Below, in pieces: positions 36,235 to 45,623 of a DNA stretch of 64,000 nucleotides. Within the stretch, counting starts at the first letter, position 1; each line of letters starts with the position of its first letter. Made by a program: the position numbers and the translations under genes. The notes under the pieces were generated by a model, which worked only from the letters and a program-made list of their open reading frames with translations, searched no databases and was not told the DNA's origin. The stretch comes from Tolypothrix sp. NIES-4075 (lineage in GTDB: Bacteria; Cyanobacteriota; Cyanobacteriia; Cyanobacteriales; Nostocaceae): NCBI RefSeq assembly GCF_002218085.1, contig NZ_BDUC01000001.1, positions 807,955-871,954 on the forward strand, written 5' to 3'.

Positions 36235-36558
36235 TATCGAGTTTCTTGAGTCGTGACTACTGCTAACACTTGTCAGCAAAACTTAGAACCGAAGGAGGGG
36301 AGCATCCCAATCAGTGTAAATTTATCCTTGCAGAGAATAGTAGATTCGTCTGATTATGCTTGACTAATTAGGAGAATTAAATTAAAAGAAAGCTTTCGTA
36401 GTAAGGACTTTAGTCCTTAGAATATTTGGGTCGAGCGATAAATCGCTCACTACGAACACAACTTTCATTTGAAATTTAATTATGTCTAAATTAAGCAGGA
36501 TTTTTACAATTTTGGGATGCTCTTAAATTTAGTAAATTAAAGGTCAAACAGCAGGCTT
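36235..36558. other. spacer with a double-hairpin element
   Basis: 324 bases between the DUF3326 and PLP-enzyme genes. Only structure seen is the element at 36398-36453; a separate promoter for the PLP gene would lie after it. Confidence 0.55.
36398..36453. repeat. double-hairpin element with GTAG...CTAC ends, copy 2
   Basis: Begins GTAGTAAGGAC; hairpin 1 TAAGGACTTTAGTCCTTA, hairpin 2 GAGCGATAAATCGCTC, ends CACTAC. Same layout as the element at 14938 but with different stem sequences. Confidence 0.75.
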
Positions 36559-37902
36559 ATGGAACACACAGCGAGCGACATGGATGGCAAATTGTCCACT
36601 TATAAGATGATTGCATCTCATTACCCAGAAATGAAAGTTCGGCTCCATACTCCTGCTCATCAAGGAGTTCGAGGGGTATCTGAATATTTTGACGATCGCA
36701 TCTACGCTTATGATTTACCTTTCTTTAATCGTGACAAGTTTGACAGCATCGAAAAGTATATTTCTGGATTATATAAAACTAAGCGTACCTTTTTTCTCAC
36801 TGGAGGAGCCAGCCAAGGGATTTTAATTGCCTGTGCAATACTAGCAAGAAAGCACCGAAAAATTGCTATTGGTCTGAATATTCATATTTCAATAATTCAT
36901 GGCTTTATCCTCTCAGGATTAGAGCCATTTTTTATTCCGTCGCGTTCGTTAATGCCAACAGATGAAGAAGTTATTCAAGCATTAGAAACAACAGGAGAAG
37001 TTACTGCACTTTTTTTAACACATCCCAGCTATGATGGCATCACAACTGATTTGGGGAAAATTGCCAAATACTGCCGTTATAAAAATATTGAGTTCATTGT
37101 TGATGAAGCTCATGGAACTCATTTTCCTTTTTTAGCAGAAGAGAATCTATCAGCGCTGTCTGTAGAATGTGACTTAGTTGTTCATAGCTTACACAAATTT
37201 GTTGGTAGTCTTGTGCAAACAGCTTTACTTCATTTACCTGCAACATCAAGAATTACAGAAGAAGAAGTGATGACATCACTGTCACTGTTTGAAACAACAT
37301 CACGAAGTAACCTACTTTTATTAAGTATAGAAGAAGCTATTCGGCTGGCTTTTGGAGATGAAAGAAAGTCGCTTTTTCAAAAGGCTGCTTGCAACTGCCA
37401 TGAATTACGATGTCTGCTGGATAATTGGGGAAATGTCTTAACCTATGATTCTCAAGTTAGTGATCCATTAAAGTTTTTTCTGTATAGCGATCGCGCAACA
37501 GGTGATGAAATTGGTGACTTAATTATTGAACGTGGCATTGACTATGAATATTCAAATCAAAGAGGAGTATTACTAATTTTTTCATTTCAAAATACTGATA
37601 ATGATTTTGTCTATGTCACTCAAGTACTTGAAGAAATTTATCAAATTATTGCTGGTAAAGAACAGAGACAGGTGTTTGATGAAGATTTTTTGGTTCGCAC
37701 TCCGGTGATACGCTGTTCACCAAGGGAGGCTTTTTTTTGCAATAAGAAAAAGCTTTTACTTCAGCAAGCTAAAGGTATGATAAGTTGTTATTGTATCAAA
37801 CAAGTTCCTCCAGGTATTCCTATTCTGATACCAGGTGAAGAAATTACCGACTGGCATCTTCAGAAAATAAAGCCAGATACTTTACTTGAAGTAATGATTT
37901 AG
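36559..37902 (+). CDS. PLP-dependent Orn/Lys/Arg decarboxylase-like enzyme
   Basis: 447 aa, in the size range of the short group III decarboxylase-like proteins. PLP lysine is probably Lys213 in VVHSLHKFVGS; Asp182 and His185 sit in IEFIVDEAHGTHFPF, the pyridine-binding motif of the family. Early RLHTPAHQGVRG replaces the usual FHMPGHK. The C-terminal domain is kept (RCSPREAFFCNKKK ... PPGIPILIPGEEIT). It may decarboxylate or otherwise process a basic amino acid. It is 25 bases ahead of a SET gene, with which it likely shares a transcript. Primary sequence cannot tell substrate. Confidence 0.87.
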   Translation: MEHTASDMDGKLSTYKMIASHYPEMKVRLHTPAHQGVRGVSEYFDDRIYAYDLPFFNRDKFDSIEKYISGLYKTKRTFFLTGGASQGILIACAILARKHRKIAIGLNIHISIIHGFILSGLEPFFIPSRSLMPTDEEVIQALETTGEVTALFLTHPSYDGITTDLGKIAKYCRYKNIEFIVDEAHGTHFPFLAEENLSALSVECDLVVHSLHKFVGSLVQTALLHLPATSRITEEEVMTSLSLFETTSRSNLLLLSIEEAIRLAFGDERKSLFQKAACNCHELRCLLDNWGNVLTYDSQVSDPLKFFLYSDRATGDEIGDLIIERGIDYEYSNQRGVLLIFSFQNTDNDFVYVTQVLEEIYQIIAGKEQRQVFDEDFLVRTPVIRCSPREAFFCNKKKLLLQQAKGMISCYCIKQVPPGIPILIPGEEITDWHLQKIKPDTLLEVMI

Positions 37903-37927
37903 ATAGATTGATCAAGAGAAATAATCT

Positions 37928-38458
37928 ATGCTGTGCATCAAAACAGAAGTCAGAGAGTCTAACATAACCAACGCTGGTAAGGGATTATTTAGCCTAGATT
38001 TTATACCTAAAGGAAGTATAGTTTTTATTCCGATCACTACTTTTCCTATAGATAATATTGTTTCAGTTAAACAATATCGAGAAGAATTAAAAACAAAGAA
38101 TAATTTTCCGCTGAATGCTGGGATGAGGTGGGGTGGGGATTATGTTCTTTACTGTAGTAAAACACCACACGATGCAGATTATATTAATCATGCAAGCAAT
38201 CCCAATCTTTTGTCATGTCTTGGCTTCTTTTTTGCTTTAGATGATATCAACTGTGGAGATGAATTAACTTTAGATTATAGGTATATAGGATTTGGAGGGG
38301 AGATAGAAGTAATAACTGACAACCAAGAAGAAATTATTGGGTTATCTGCCAAAGAAGCCTTATTACAGTCAGCGAAAAAACTAATCAGTCTTTTAAATGA
38401 AGTTGACGATATACATTGTTTTGATTTGCCTATTCAGAAGTTGACAGAAGAAGGATAA
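37928..38458 (+). CDS. SET-domain methyltransferase
   Basis: 176 aa. SET core: GKGLFSLDFIPKGSIVF (about 17-33), the pseudoknot motif DYINHASNPNLLSC (about 84-97), and GDELTLDYRY with the catalytic-type Tyr at about 117. A helical tail of 45 residues follows; no zinc-binding post-SET Cys cluster is seen. SET enzymes put methyl groups on lysine side chains using SAM; the target here is unknown, either a protein or a cluster-made amine. AAGAGAAA lies ahead of the ATG. Confidence 0.85.
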   Translation: MLCIKTEVRESNITNAGKGLFSLDFIPKGSIVFIPITTFPIDNIVSVKQYREELKTKNNFPLNAGMRWGGDYVLYCSKTPHDADYINHASNPNLLSCLGFFFALDDINCGDELTLDYRYIGFGGEIEVITDNQEEIIGLSAKEALLQSAKKLISLLNEVDDIHCFDLPIQKLTEEG

Positions 38459-38486
38459 AAAGTATAGCTATGGCTGGAAGAGATTA

Positions 38487-39215
38487 ATGATTGAGCAAAA
38501 AGTTGCATTAGTGACGGGTGCTAGTCGAGGAATTGGGAGAACAGTAGCACTTGGGTTGATTGAAGACGGTTTTCGTCTAGCTCTTGTTGCGCGATCGCTT
38601 GAAAGTTTGCAATCTATTGCTTCAGAGATTGCTGCACTTAATTTGCATCCTGACTCACAACCACTGCTGTTTCCCATTGATATTACAAAGCGCGATTCTG
38701 TCCACAAAATTGTTGCGGAAATTGACAAGGTATGGGGACGTATCGATTTATTTTTCAATAATGCAGGAGCGTGGACAGAGGGAACCCTTGATGTATCAAT
38801 TGACGAATTTGACAGAATCTTCTCAACTAATTTGAAAGCAGGTTTTTATTTTCTCCAAGCTGTTGTTCCCATCATGAAACAACAAGGGTTTGGTCAAATA
38901 GTAAATTTAGTGTGCATAACTGCTAAAGGTGCTGAACCTGATTGGGGTGTATACAGTGCTTCTAAATATGCCTTTTTCGGGTTAACTGAAGCTATTCACT
39001 TTGATTTAATCAAGTATGGAATCAAAGTCACGGCTATCTGTCCGAGTTGGGTTGATACGAATATGGCTCAACAAGCAGCTACACCCTATCAATCGGATGA
39101 AATGATTCAAAAAGAGGACATTTTAAATACTATTAGATGGTTATTAAAAATGTCTCCGAAAGCATCAATTAAGGAGGTAGTGATAGATTGTACGAGCGAG
39201 CAGCTTCAAAGATAA
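38487..39215 (+). CDS. short-chain dehydrogenase/reductase with Cys for catalytic Ser
   Basis: 242 aa. Cofactor loop TGASRGIG (10-17), NNAG (91-94), Asn115, Tyr156 and Lys160 (YSASK) are as in classical SDRs. Residue 143, 13 before the Tyr and normally the catalytic Ser, is Cys (NLVCITAKG). Cofactor: after strand 2 the sequence LVARSLES suggests NADP(H). The ATG at 38487 has GGAAG ahead. It is the last gene of the + run and converges on the unknown gene at 39452. Confidence 0.9.
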   Translation: MIEQKVALVTGASRGIGRTVALGLIEDGFRLALVARSLESLQSIASEIAALNLHPDSQPLLFPIDITKRDSVHKIVAEIDKVWGRIDLFFNNAGAWTEGTLDVSIDEFDRIFSTNLKAGFYFLQAVVPIMKQQGFGQIVNLVCITAKGAEPDWGVYSASKYAFFGLTEAIHFDLIKYGIKVTAICPSWVDTNMAQQAATPYQSDEMIQKEDILNTIRWLLKMSPKASIKEVVIDCTSEQLQR

Positions 39216-39451
39216 ATGTTAATAAATATTAGACTCTTCAGTATTTGTTATGCCAAACTATTAGTTAAACACAAAAATAGTCATTTATCCTAATAGTAGG
39301 CTCTTTCGTCGCAAAAAACGATTAGTAGGGTACGTCAAATAAAACTATGTTCACGATTACCAAATTAAGCATTATGACGCACCTTAAATTTTTCCTTAGT
39401 CTACATCGTTAGACCTCGTGTTTGTATTAGCCTTTGCTATAGATTCTATTT

Positions 39452-39985
39452 TTAAATAACATGATTTATATAATTAAGATTTTCTAATGTCCATCTTTCA
39501 TAATAGCCAGTAGATTTTAATTTTTCTGCATACAGATTAAGCTTTTGTATATTTTGAACTGTAAAATTTATAAATGGATCTCGCCTTGTATAAACACCAT
39601 CTATATTAAAATCATCAAGTGGATGACCACTGAAAGCAATTAAACCGAGAGCAGATATGAGATTATTTAAATTTTTGGTAAACTGCTTCATATCCTCTAA
39701 TGAGAGAGCTTGTTTATTTGGATGAATAACTATCATTACTTCGTGATATTCATCTGTTTTAAATTCATTGATTAAATCCAGAACTTTTGGATCTAAACCC
39801 AATTTTTCATAGTAGTAAAAATTACAAACTTTATATACAATTTTATTTTCCTGACGAAATTTATTTACAAAAGGGCAAATGGGCATATTGTCAAAAACAG
39901 GATTTGGTTTTTCTATAAATTTTTCTATGTTATCTATCATGGTAATAATCACGTCATCATCATTATTGCTATTGTGTTGGTTCAT
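39452..39985 (-). CDS. hypothetical protein with CPFV motif
   Basis: 177 aa from the ATG at 39985; a TTG 15 codons earlier is possible. Soluble. MPICPFVNKFRQ in the first third and YTRRDPFINFTVQNIQKLN in the last third recall, loosely and from memory, DUF6875-type proteins found near biosynthetic genes; I cannot verify this. AT-rich with many AAT/AAA codons, unlike the flanking housekeeping genes. It is 72 bases after the MATE gene's start side on the same strand, so it is likely transcribed after it. Confidence 0.6.
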   Translation of the reverse strand: MNQHNSNNDDDVIITMIDNIEKFIEKPNPVFDNMPICPFVNKFRQENKIVYKVCNFYYYEKLGLDPKVLDLINEFKTDEYHEVMIVIHPNKQALSLEDMKQFTKNLNNLISALGLIAFSGHPLDDFNIDGVYTRRDPFINFTVQNIQKLNLYAEKLKSTGYYERWTLENLNYINHVI

Positions 39986-40057
39986 AAATTTTAAAAGTTT
40001 GTCAGGATTTATAGAGAAGTAAAGGCACAATATAGGTACTTTACCATATCGAGAATA

Positions 40058-41464
40058 TCAAACATTCCTGAGAATAATCGCACTATCTAACTCTTCCTCA
40101 TCTTCAACTTTTTGAATAAGCTCAGACATCAAAAGGTAAAAACGATAGATTAAAAACACTGTAGATAGTGAGATTCCTATAGTTAATCCTGACCATAAGC
40201 CGATAGAACCCCAATTGAGATGGAAGCAAAGCAGGTAACCGCTTGTCATCCCAATACCCCACTGAAACAGTATATTAATCACTAAAGGTAAGCGAGCATC
40301 TTGGATACCCATCAACGTCCCTAAAGCAATCATGTTAAGTCCAAAAGCGATGAGAAAAAGTGCTGAAATTTTCAACAAGGGGATTGCAGATGTGATTGCT
40401 AGAACATGATCTGGCTCACTTGCATCTAAAAAGATAGTGGCAATCTGCTCTGGAAATAGAAATAAACCAACGGCAATTAAACTAGTTGTTGCTATACCGA
40501 TGGCAATTGTGGCAAATCCTGCCGTTTTTGCACCCCTTGGGTCATTCTGACCCATCATTTGTCCCACTCGCGTCATGGCAGCGTAAGAGATTGCTATCGG
40601 CACAATCAATGATAATTCTATACTTTGCACGACAATTTCATTTGCAGCTAATAGGGTTGTTCCCATATAGCCGCTTAATAAGGCAATCAAGGTAAACAAG
40701 AAAAATGTAGAGGCATATTCTAATCCCAGGGGCCAGCCATTTTGCCAAAGTTCGGCTAACACATCTCGATTAAACTGTAAAGAACCAAACAATTTGTATT
40801 CTTTAAACGAAGGATGGAAGGCAAGTACGGCAGCAGCAGCAAGGAAATTTACCCAGAAGACAAAAGTGCCAGCCCAACCAATCCCCGCTAATCCTAAACT
40901 TGGTAAGCCTAAATTCCCAAATATTAAAAGGTAGTTAGCAATAATATTCAAGGGAATCCTACTCAGAGCGATCGCACTAATGAGTTGGGGACGATTGAGG
41001 GCTGTGGCAATCTCCTTGAGGATCAAGAAACCTACCGCTGCTGGAAAAGCCCAAACAATGGCTTTTAAATAAGTACTAGTTTGGGCTACCGTGTCTTTTT
41101 GTTGACCCAATAAGAGCAAAATCGAGTCTAGATGCCAAGTGAGCAACATCATCGGTAAAGACACCATCACCACCAGCCAGAATCCTTGAGCAAAAAGTTG
41201 GCGAATGCGATCTGTGTCTCCAGCGCCAAAGGCTTCAGCCGCTAGGGGACTGCCTCCTTCTAAAACCCCCATACACAAGAAAACTAGAGTCTGGAAGGCG
41301 ATCGCACCCAGAGCACCAGCCGCGAGGGATTCAATGCCTAACAATCCCATCATCACGCTATTGATAAAACTCACGGATGCTTCTGCTAGTTGAATGCCCC
41401 CCAAAGGCACTGTTAATTGCAAAGTGGTACGGATTTCTGATAGAAATTTTGACGGCGATCGCAT
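40058..41464 (-). CDS. MATE family efflux transporter
   Basis: 468 aa with about 12 membrane helices, in two halves (first half LTVPLGGIQLAEASVSFINS; second starts NGWPLGLEYASTFFLF). MATE exporters use Na+ or H+ gradients to push out cationic or amphipathic molecules. A charged C-terminus (LIQKVEDEEELD) ends it. It is upstream of the CPFV gene and faces the PLP/SET/SDR genes, so it may export their product; this is inference. Confidence 0.92.
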   Translation of the reverse strand: MRSPSKFLSEIRTTLQLTVPLGGIQLAEASVSFINSVMMGLLGIESLAAGALGAIAFQTLVFLCMGVLEGGSPLAAEAFGAGDTDRIRQLFAQGFWLVVMVSLPMMLLTWHLDSILLLLGQQKDTVAQTSTYLKAIVWAFPAAVGFLILKEIATALNRPQLISAIALSRIPLNIIANYLLIFGNLGLPSLGLAGIGWAGTFVFWVNFLAAAAVLAFHPSFKEYKLFGSLQFNRDVLAELWQNGWPLGLEYASTFFLFTLIALLSGYMGTTLLAANEIVVQSIELSLIVPIAISYAAMTRVGQMMGQNDPRGAKTAGFATIAIGIATTSLIAVGLFLFPEQIATIFLDASEPDHVLAITSAIPLLKISALFLIAFGLNMIALGTLMGIQDARLPLVINILFQWGIGMTSGYLLCFHLNWGSIGLWSGLTIGISLSTVFLIYRFYLLMSELIQKVEDEEELDSAIILRNV

Positions 41465-41888
41465 TAAGTCAAATGCTCCTAGGTTGTAGTAGTCAGGTAA
41501 ATGATTTCTCCTCTAAGTGTATCTAATTAACCTTTATACTAAAACAGCTATATTCAGAAGAAAAAAAGGGAGTGTAATTGAATACACCCCCAGGTTGGCT
41601 GAAGCACTATTGCACTACCAACTAAGAGCCGCCAAACGAAACTTGCCTTTCCTTAAATAATTTCGCCGCTGCCACTTACAAACATATCCTTTGAAAATAA
41701 TTTTGAAATAATTGAAATAAGAGTATATTCCGAAAGCAATTATTCAAAACTTAATTTTTGGCTATTATATCATAATCGGCAAATCACATATATAGTAGAG
41801 AGTCTCTTGCATTGGTTGCTATATATTTTATTTTGCAAGAGAACCGCTACAATCGCTTAATTAAAAAGTTGCAAATCGCGTTAAATAA
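41465..41888. other. intergenic region with a long-loop hairpin
   Basis: AT-rich, no gene. TCTCTTGCA/TGCAAGAGA at 41803-41842 forms a 9-bp stem with a 22-base loop, after the stop side of the transglutaminase-like gene, possibly its terminator. The MATE promoter is at the left end. Confidence 0.45.
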
Positions 41889-44201
41889 TCAACTTTTAGC
41901 AGCCTTTTTCATTTCTTGCCATCTTTGTCGCAGTCGATTCAAATTAGGATCGTGACCACCATAACGCCAGCTATTATATGCTTGGCAGATTTCATCTATA
42001 ACCTCAGCCGTTGCTTGTGAATGATGCTGGTATGACACGCTGGCATATTCTAAAGGTGTTTGTGCTGGGTGCTTGCTAAAACCTTTTTCAGCTAAAGTTT
42101 GCAGCATTTGTTGATAAAGGCTTTCCATTGGGGGCAATTTTTTGAAAGTACGGCGCTTCAATGATTCTCGCCACTGTACCCAACCCAACCAACTTAAAAA
42201 AGCCGTTGCAGTTGCTAAAATTAAGCCTGTCAATACACCAAGCCAACCTTGAGAAAATAAAGCAAAAAATTGAGCGATCGCTTTACCTATCCAACTAAAT
42301 ATTGCCCCAAATACATTATTTAACAAACCAGTCACCGGCGAGGGCAACCAGCCTGCAACCCAATTCCAAAATTGACGCAGCACACTAAAAGTCTGAGTCT
42401 CTTCTATCGATGGTGGAATCAGCGGATGGTTGGGAATTGGATCGAAGGTAAACCAACCATGTTTGGGGAAATACACCTCTGTCATTGCATAAGCATCGGT
42501 GTTGCGAACGATGTACATCCCTGTAAATGGGTTAAACTCTCCAGAACTAAATCCTGCCACCAACCGCGCTGGAATGCCAATAGAACGCAGCATCACCGTC
42601 AAAACTGTAGAAAAGTGGTCTGGATAGCCTCCTTTTTGCTTAAACAAAAAGGTTTCTACCAAGTCTTCTTTATCACTTAAATAAGGCAGTTCTAAGGGAT
42701 TTTCGGGAATAGAATAATTTTGCTTGAGATATTGAGCTAAATAAAGTGCCTTTTCGTAAGTTGAATCAAGGGATTTTTCTGACTTTCCGACTCGTTCGCG
42801 GTTGTAATTAGTTAAAATTTCTTCGGTGCGTTGCCGGACTTTTTCGGCAATTTCTGGGGGAATTTGTAGATAGTAATTTTTAATATTTTGGGGATAGTTA
42901 GTTGAAGCCTTTCCTAAAGAAGCCCGATCGCGGTAAGGTACATCGGAAATTATCGTATAAGTCAGGTCTTCTGATAATCCCACAGGCGATCGCAAAGAAC
43001 CTTCTTTATCAACAGCTATCACTGGTGTCGGAAAGTATACTTCTTTCGGATAAGTCATAGCCGGAATCAAGTTAGGCAAATCCGACACGAGAGTGTAAGT
43101 TTGTACTATTTCTTTAGTTGGCGTATCTATTGCTGGCGGATTGAGATAAATTTGGTAAGACCAAGGCGATCGCTTGACAGTCAGAACCTCTTCGTTGCGG
43201 GAAATCTCCCATCCCTTACCCGTGTAGCGATCGAATGCCAACACTCGCCAAAAACCTTCGACTTGCGATCGCACCCGCATCACTACCTTGGGTTTCATTT
43301 CTCCCCGCAGGTTTTGGTTAATCTGGCTATTAAAACCGTAATAAAACGTATTATCCAATCCCCCCGGTTTGCCGTTTTTACTTTCCGCCGTCCCGTTGCT
43401 ATTATTGCCTTGATTATTGGCATTACCTTGACGGACATAACCGGGATTGATGATACTGCGTCCTGTAAAAGTGCCTTTAACTTCGATAGGGGAACTTACG
43501 GGGAAAGTTCGCAGTTGATAGCCAGGAAAACGCGGCATAACAGCAAAAATTACCAATCCTAGCCCGACAATTAAAGTAAAAAGTAAAAAGTAAAAGGGTA
43601 AAAGAGAAGATAATTTTCTGGAGTTTAGCTTCTGACTTTTACCTTTTTCTTTTTCTAAGCCGAGACGAGAACGGTAATCTATAACTAAAGTTGGTAGGGC
43701 GATCGCTAAAAATAACATTAACATTGGCGCAAACTCAAAAGTTTGACTTAGCGTCGCTGCCACACCAAGCAAAATCAGCGCGATCGCAATTGAATACCCC
43801 AAATTTTTGCGACGAGGCATATCGAAACTGTGAAGGACTTGTAATTGAATTAGTAACTCAGCTAAACCCAGCCGTGTATCATTCAACTCGCCCAGCAATC
43901 GCCCTAAGAAAGCACCGAGTGCTACTAACATTCCAATGGCGATACAAAACTTAACCGAAACATTAGCATCTCGACGACGGTAATAACTCCAAATCGCACC
44001 CACTACGCTTAGAGGAATTGCCCAAAAACTAAATTTCGTTTGAGCTGCAATATCCGTCGCCAAAATTCCCACAATTACCAAAGCTAGCACCAGCACCCGT
44101 AAGGTAATTGAATCTTCCACTTCGATTAAAGGTGAAGAGCGCAAATGCCGCCAATAACGATTAACAGGTAAACGCCAACTTATCCTGGACAAATTAAACA
44201 T
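41889..44201 (-). CDS. DUF3488/transglutaminase-like membrane protein, catalytic residues missing
   Basis: 770 aa from the ATG at 44201; the open frame upstream passes through a repeat and is rejected. N-terminal membrane spans (about 33-175 and 200-222), an extracytoplasmic transglutaminase-fold region (about 450-595), then a further membrane span (near 650) and a DUF4129-like C-terminal domain (LYQQMLQTLAEKGFSKHPAQTPLEYA). At the usual catalytic Cys the sequence is GGYPDHF (Pro527), and at the usual His it is DAYAMTEVYF (Tyr571); Asp587 in FTFDPIP is retained. So it is probably not an active transglutaminase or protease. Confidence 0.85.
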   Translation of the reverse strand: MFNLSRISWRLPVNRYWRHLRSSPLIEVEDSITLRVLVLALVIVGILATDIAAQTKFSFWAIPLSVVGAIWSYYRRRDANVSVKFCIAIGMLVALGAFLGRLLGELNDTRLGLAELLIQLQVLHSFDMPRRKNLGYSIAIALILLGVAATLSQTFEFAPMLMLFLAIALPTLVIDYRSRLGLEKEKGKSQKLNSRKLSSLLPFYFLLFTLIVGLGLVIFAVMPRFPGYQLRTFPVSSPIEVKGTFTGRSIINPGYVRQGNANNQGNNSNGTAESKNGKPGGLDNTFYYGFNSQINQNLRGEMKPKVVMRVRSQVEGFWRVLAFDRYTGKGWEISRNEEVLTVKRSPWSYQIYLNPPAIDTPTKEIVQTYTLVSDLPNLIPAMTYPKEVYFPTPVIAVDKEGSLRSPVGLSEDLTYTIISDVPYRDRASLGKASTNYPQNIKNYYLQIPPEIAEKVRQRTEEILTNYNRERVGKSEKSLDSTYEKALYLAQYLKQNYSIPENPLELPYLSDKEDLVETFLFKQKGGYPDHFSTVLTVMLRSIGIPARLVAGFSSGEFNPFTGMYIVRNTDAYAMTEVYFPKHGWFTFDPIPNHPLIPPSIEETQTFSVLRQFWNWVAGWLPSPVTGLLNNVFGAIFSWIGKAIAQFFALFSQGWLGVLTGLILATATAFLSWLGWVQWRESLKRRTFKKLPPMESLYQQMLQTLAEKGFSKHPAQTPLEYASVSYQHHSQATAEVIDEICQAYNSWRYGGHDPNLNRLRQRWQEMKKAAKS

Positions 44202-44642
44202 TTTGATGAGAAAGCAGCTAATGGGTGTACAAGCAGGAGCGATGATGAAGACGTAACGAACACTACTGCTTTGAAAGCGCGAAGTTATACCAATTTCTCT
44301 ATGAAGATGAAGCTCAAATAAGCCTAGGTCGTCACAGAGAAGTTTGACGGGAGGAAACCTCCGCTCAAAGCTTCTCTTCGAGAGGCTTCGCCAACGGAGC
44401 TTCGTTTGTATAGCCCTAGGCTTCCAGCCTGTTCGCGCAGCGTGCGCGGGAGCGCAGGGCGATATTCCGCACATCCTTACAGAAAATTGATATTACCTCT
44501 GAGCGTGTTTTCTTCATAGCTGCTTCCCGTAGACACCCTAACGACCGCTTTTTTTAAAAAAAGGATGAGCCTCAAAACCAGGATAATTATCTTATCAATC
44601 GGCGTTTATCAACTTTTCGCGTGCTAGCAGTGGTAATATGGG
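44202..44642. repeat. composite GC-rich repeat upstream of the transglutaminase-like gene
   Basis: At 44337-44465 stacked short inverted repeats occur (GGAGG-AAA-CCTCC, GCTTCTCTTCGAGAGGC, CGCGCAGCGTGCGCG), similar to those at 5095 and 11875. No gene otherwise. Confidence 0.7.
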
Positions 44643-45623
44643 CTACATCATCGGCGGAATGACAAACAAAAGTGATTGTTGCTCTAATTCAGGGAACTCA
44701 ACCTCCAAAGTATAAGTCTGGTTAAGTGGTTGACCGTATAACTCAACACTAACGCAACCCGAAGTAGAAGACATCGCCTTTGCTTGAGTGCCATTTCCTT
44801 GGAGTGTCAAAATCCCCGCCGTGGGTAGCTCCCCCATGACGCAGAGTTTTCTCACCCTACCCTGAGACTGATATTCCAGCTTGAGGTTGATAGCGCCCGC
44901 GCTAGTTAGCCATTGTCTTTCGACCACTGGATTGCTATCTGAAATTGGCAAAGTCAGATTTTCCAGTAATTGTTTAGCTGCTAGCAAAGATAAAGCCATC
45001 TGTTGGCGTTTTCCTAAATCGGAGTAATCGCTTTCTTGGATCGGCATTTTCTCTAGAGCGTTTACAGAGCGAGAGGGACTTCTTAGCACCATCCCGGCTA
45101 AGTCGTTGAGTGCTTGGGCATCGTTAGGAAACAAGCTCTCGACTACCTGAACTAATTTTGCCCCCAAAGGCAGAGAAGATACCAGCATTGCCTGACATTT
45201 TTCTAGCAATTGCCGAAAAACTTTTTCAGGTAAAGATACAGGTATATTCAGTTTCGATTGCTGTGCCATCCACCCGTATGCTGGAACTAATGCAACCGAA
45301 GGACTGTCTACGTAATCGGGGTAATCTCTTAATTGGGTTTCCCAAGGGAATAAAGGCGGGTGGTCTTGAATTTGGACTTGTAGCCGACGTTTAATGACGG
45401 CTTGGAAACGTTCTTGCACAGTAGGAATTTCTCCCAGTTGAAAGGTTTGGGGTATCCCTTCCGACTCAAAATCACCACTTATGGAAGTGGTGGTTTCAAA
45501 AAGCGGATTTTCTACCCCGTCAATTTCCTCACATTCAGCCGAGGGATGCAAGCTTGCTTCGACATCCGATGCCAAAAGCCAAGCGAGTAACTGGTGTTGT
45601 AAGGATTCTGAGTCACTATTCAT
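44643..45623 (-). CDS. patU: heterocyst-pattern protein PatU-like
   Basis: 326 aa from the ATG at 45623, inside the end of hetZ (CATGAATAG: the hetZ stop TAG overlaps the third patU codon). A soluble protein whose N-terminal part (SLQHQLLAWLLASDVEASL) and C-terminal part (VSVELYGQPLNQTYTLEVEF) are joined by a variable linker. I assign it as PatU from its position directly after hetZ and its size; in Nostoc PCC 7120 the locus is split into patU5 and patU3, while other species have one gene. Here it is one gene. Role in heterocyst spacing is from those relatives. Confidence 0.75.
   Translation of the reverse strand: MNSDSESLQHQLLAWLLASDVEASLHPSAECEEIDGVENPLFETTTSISGDFESEGIPQTFQLGEIPTVQERFQAVIKRRLQVQIQDHPPLFPWETQLRDYPDYVDSPSVALVPAYGWMAQQSKLNIPVSLPEKVFRQLLEKCQAMLVSSLPLGAKLVQVVESLFPNDAQALNDLAGMVLRSPSRSVNALEKMPIQESDYSDLGKRQQMALSLLAAKQLLENLTLPISDSNPVVERQWLTSAGAINLKLEYQSQGRVRKLCVMGELPTAGILTLQGNGTQAKAMSSTSGCVSVELYGQPLNQTYTLEVEFPELEQQSLLFVIPPMM

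Noticed and set aside
44202..44474. 91-codon N-terminal extension of the transglutaminase-like protein.
   Set aside because: The extra part translates a repeat; the family start with membrane helices fits the ATG at 44201.
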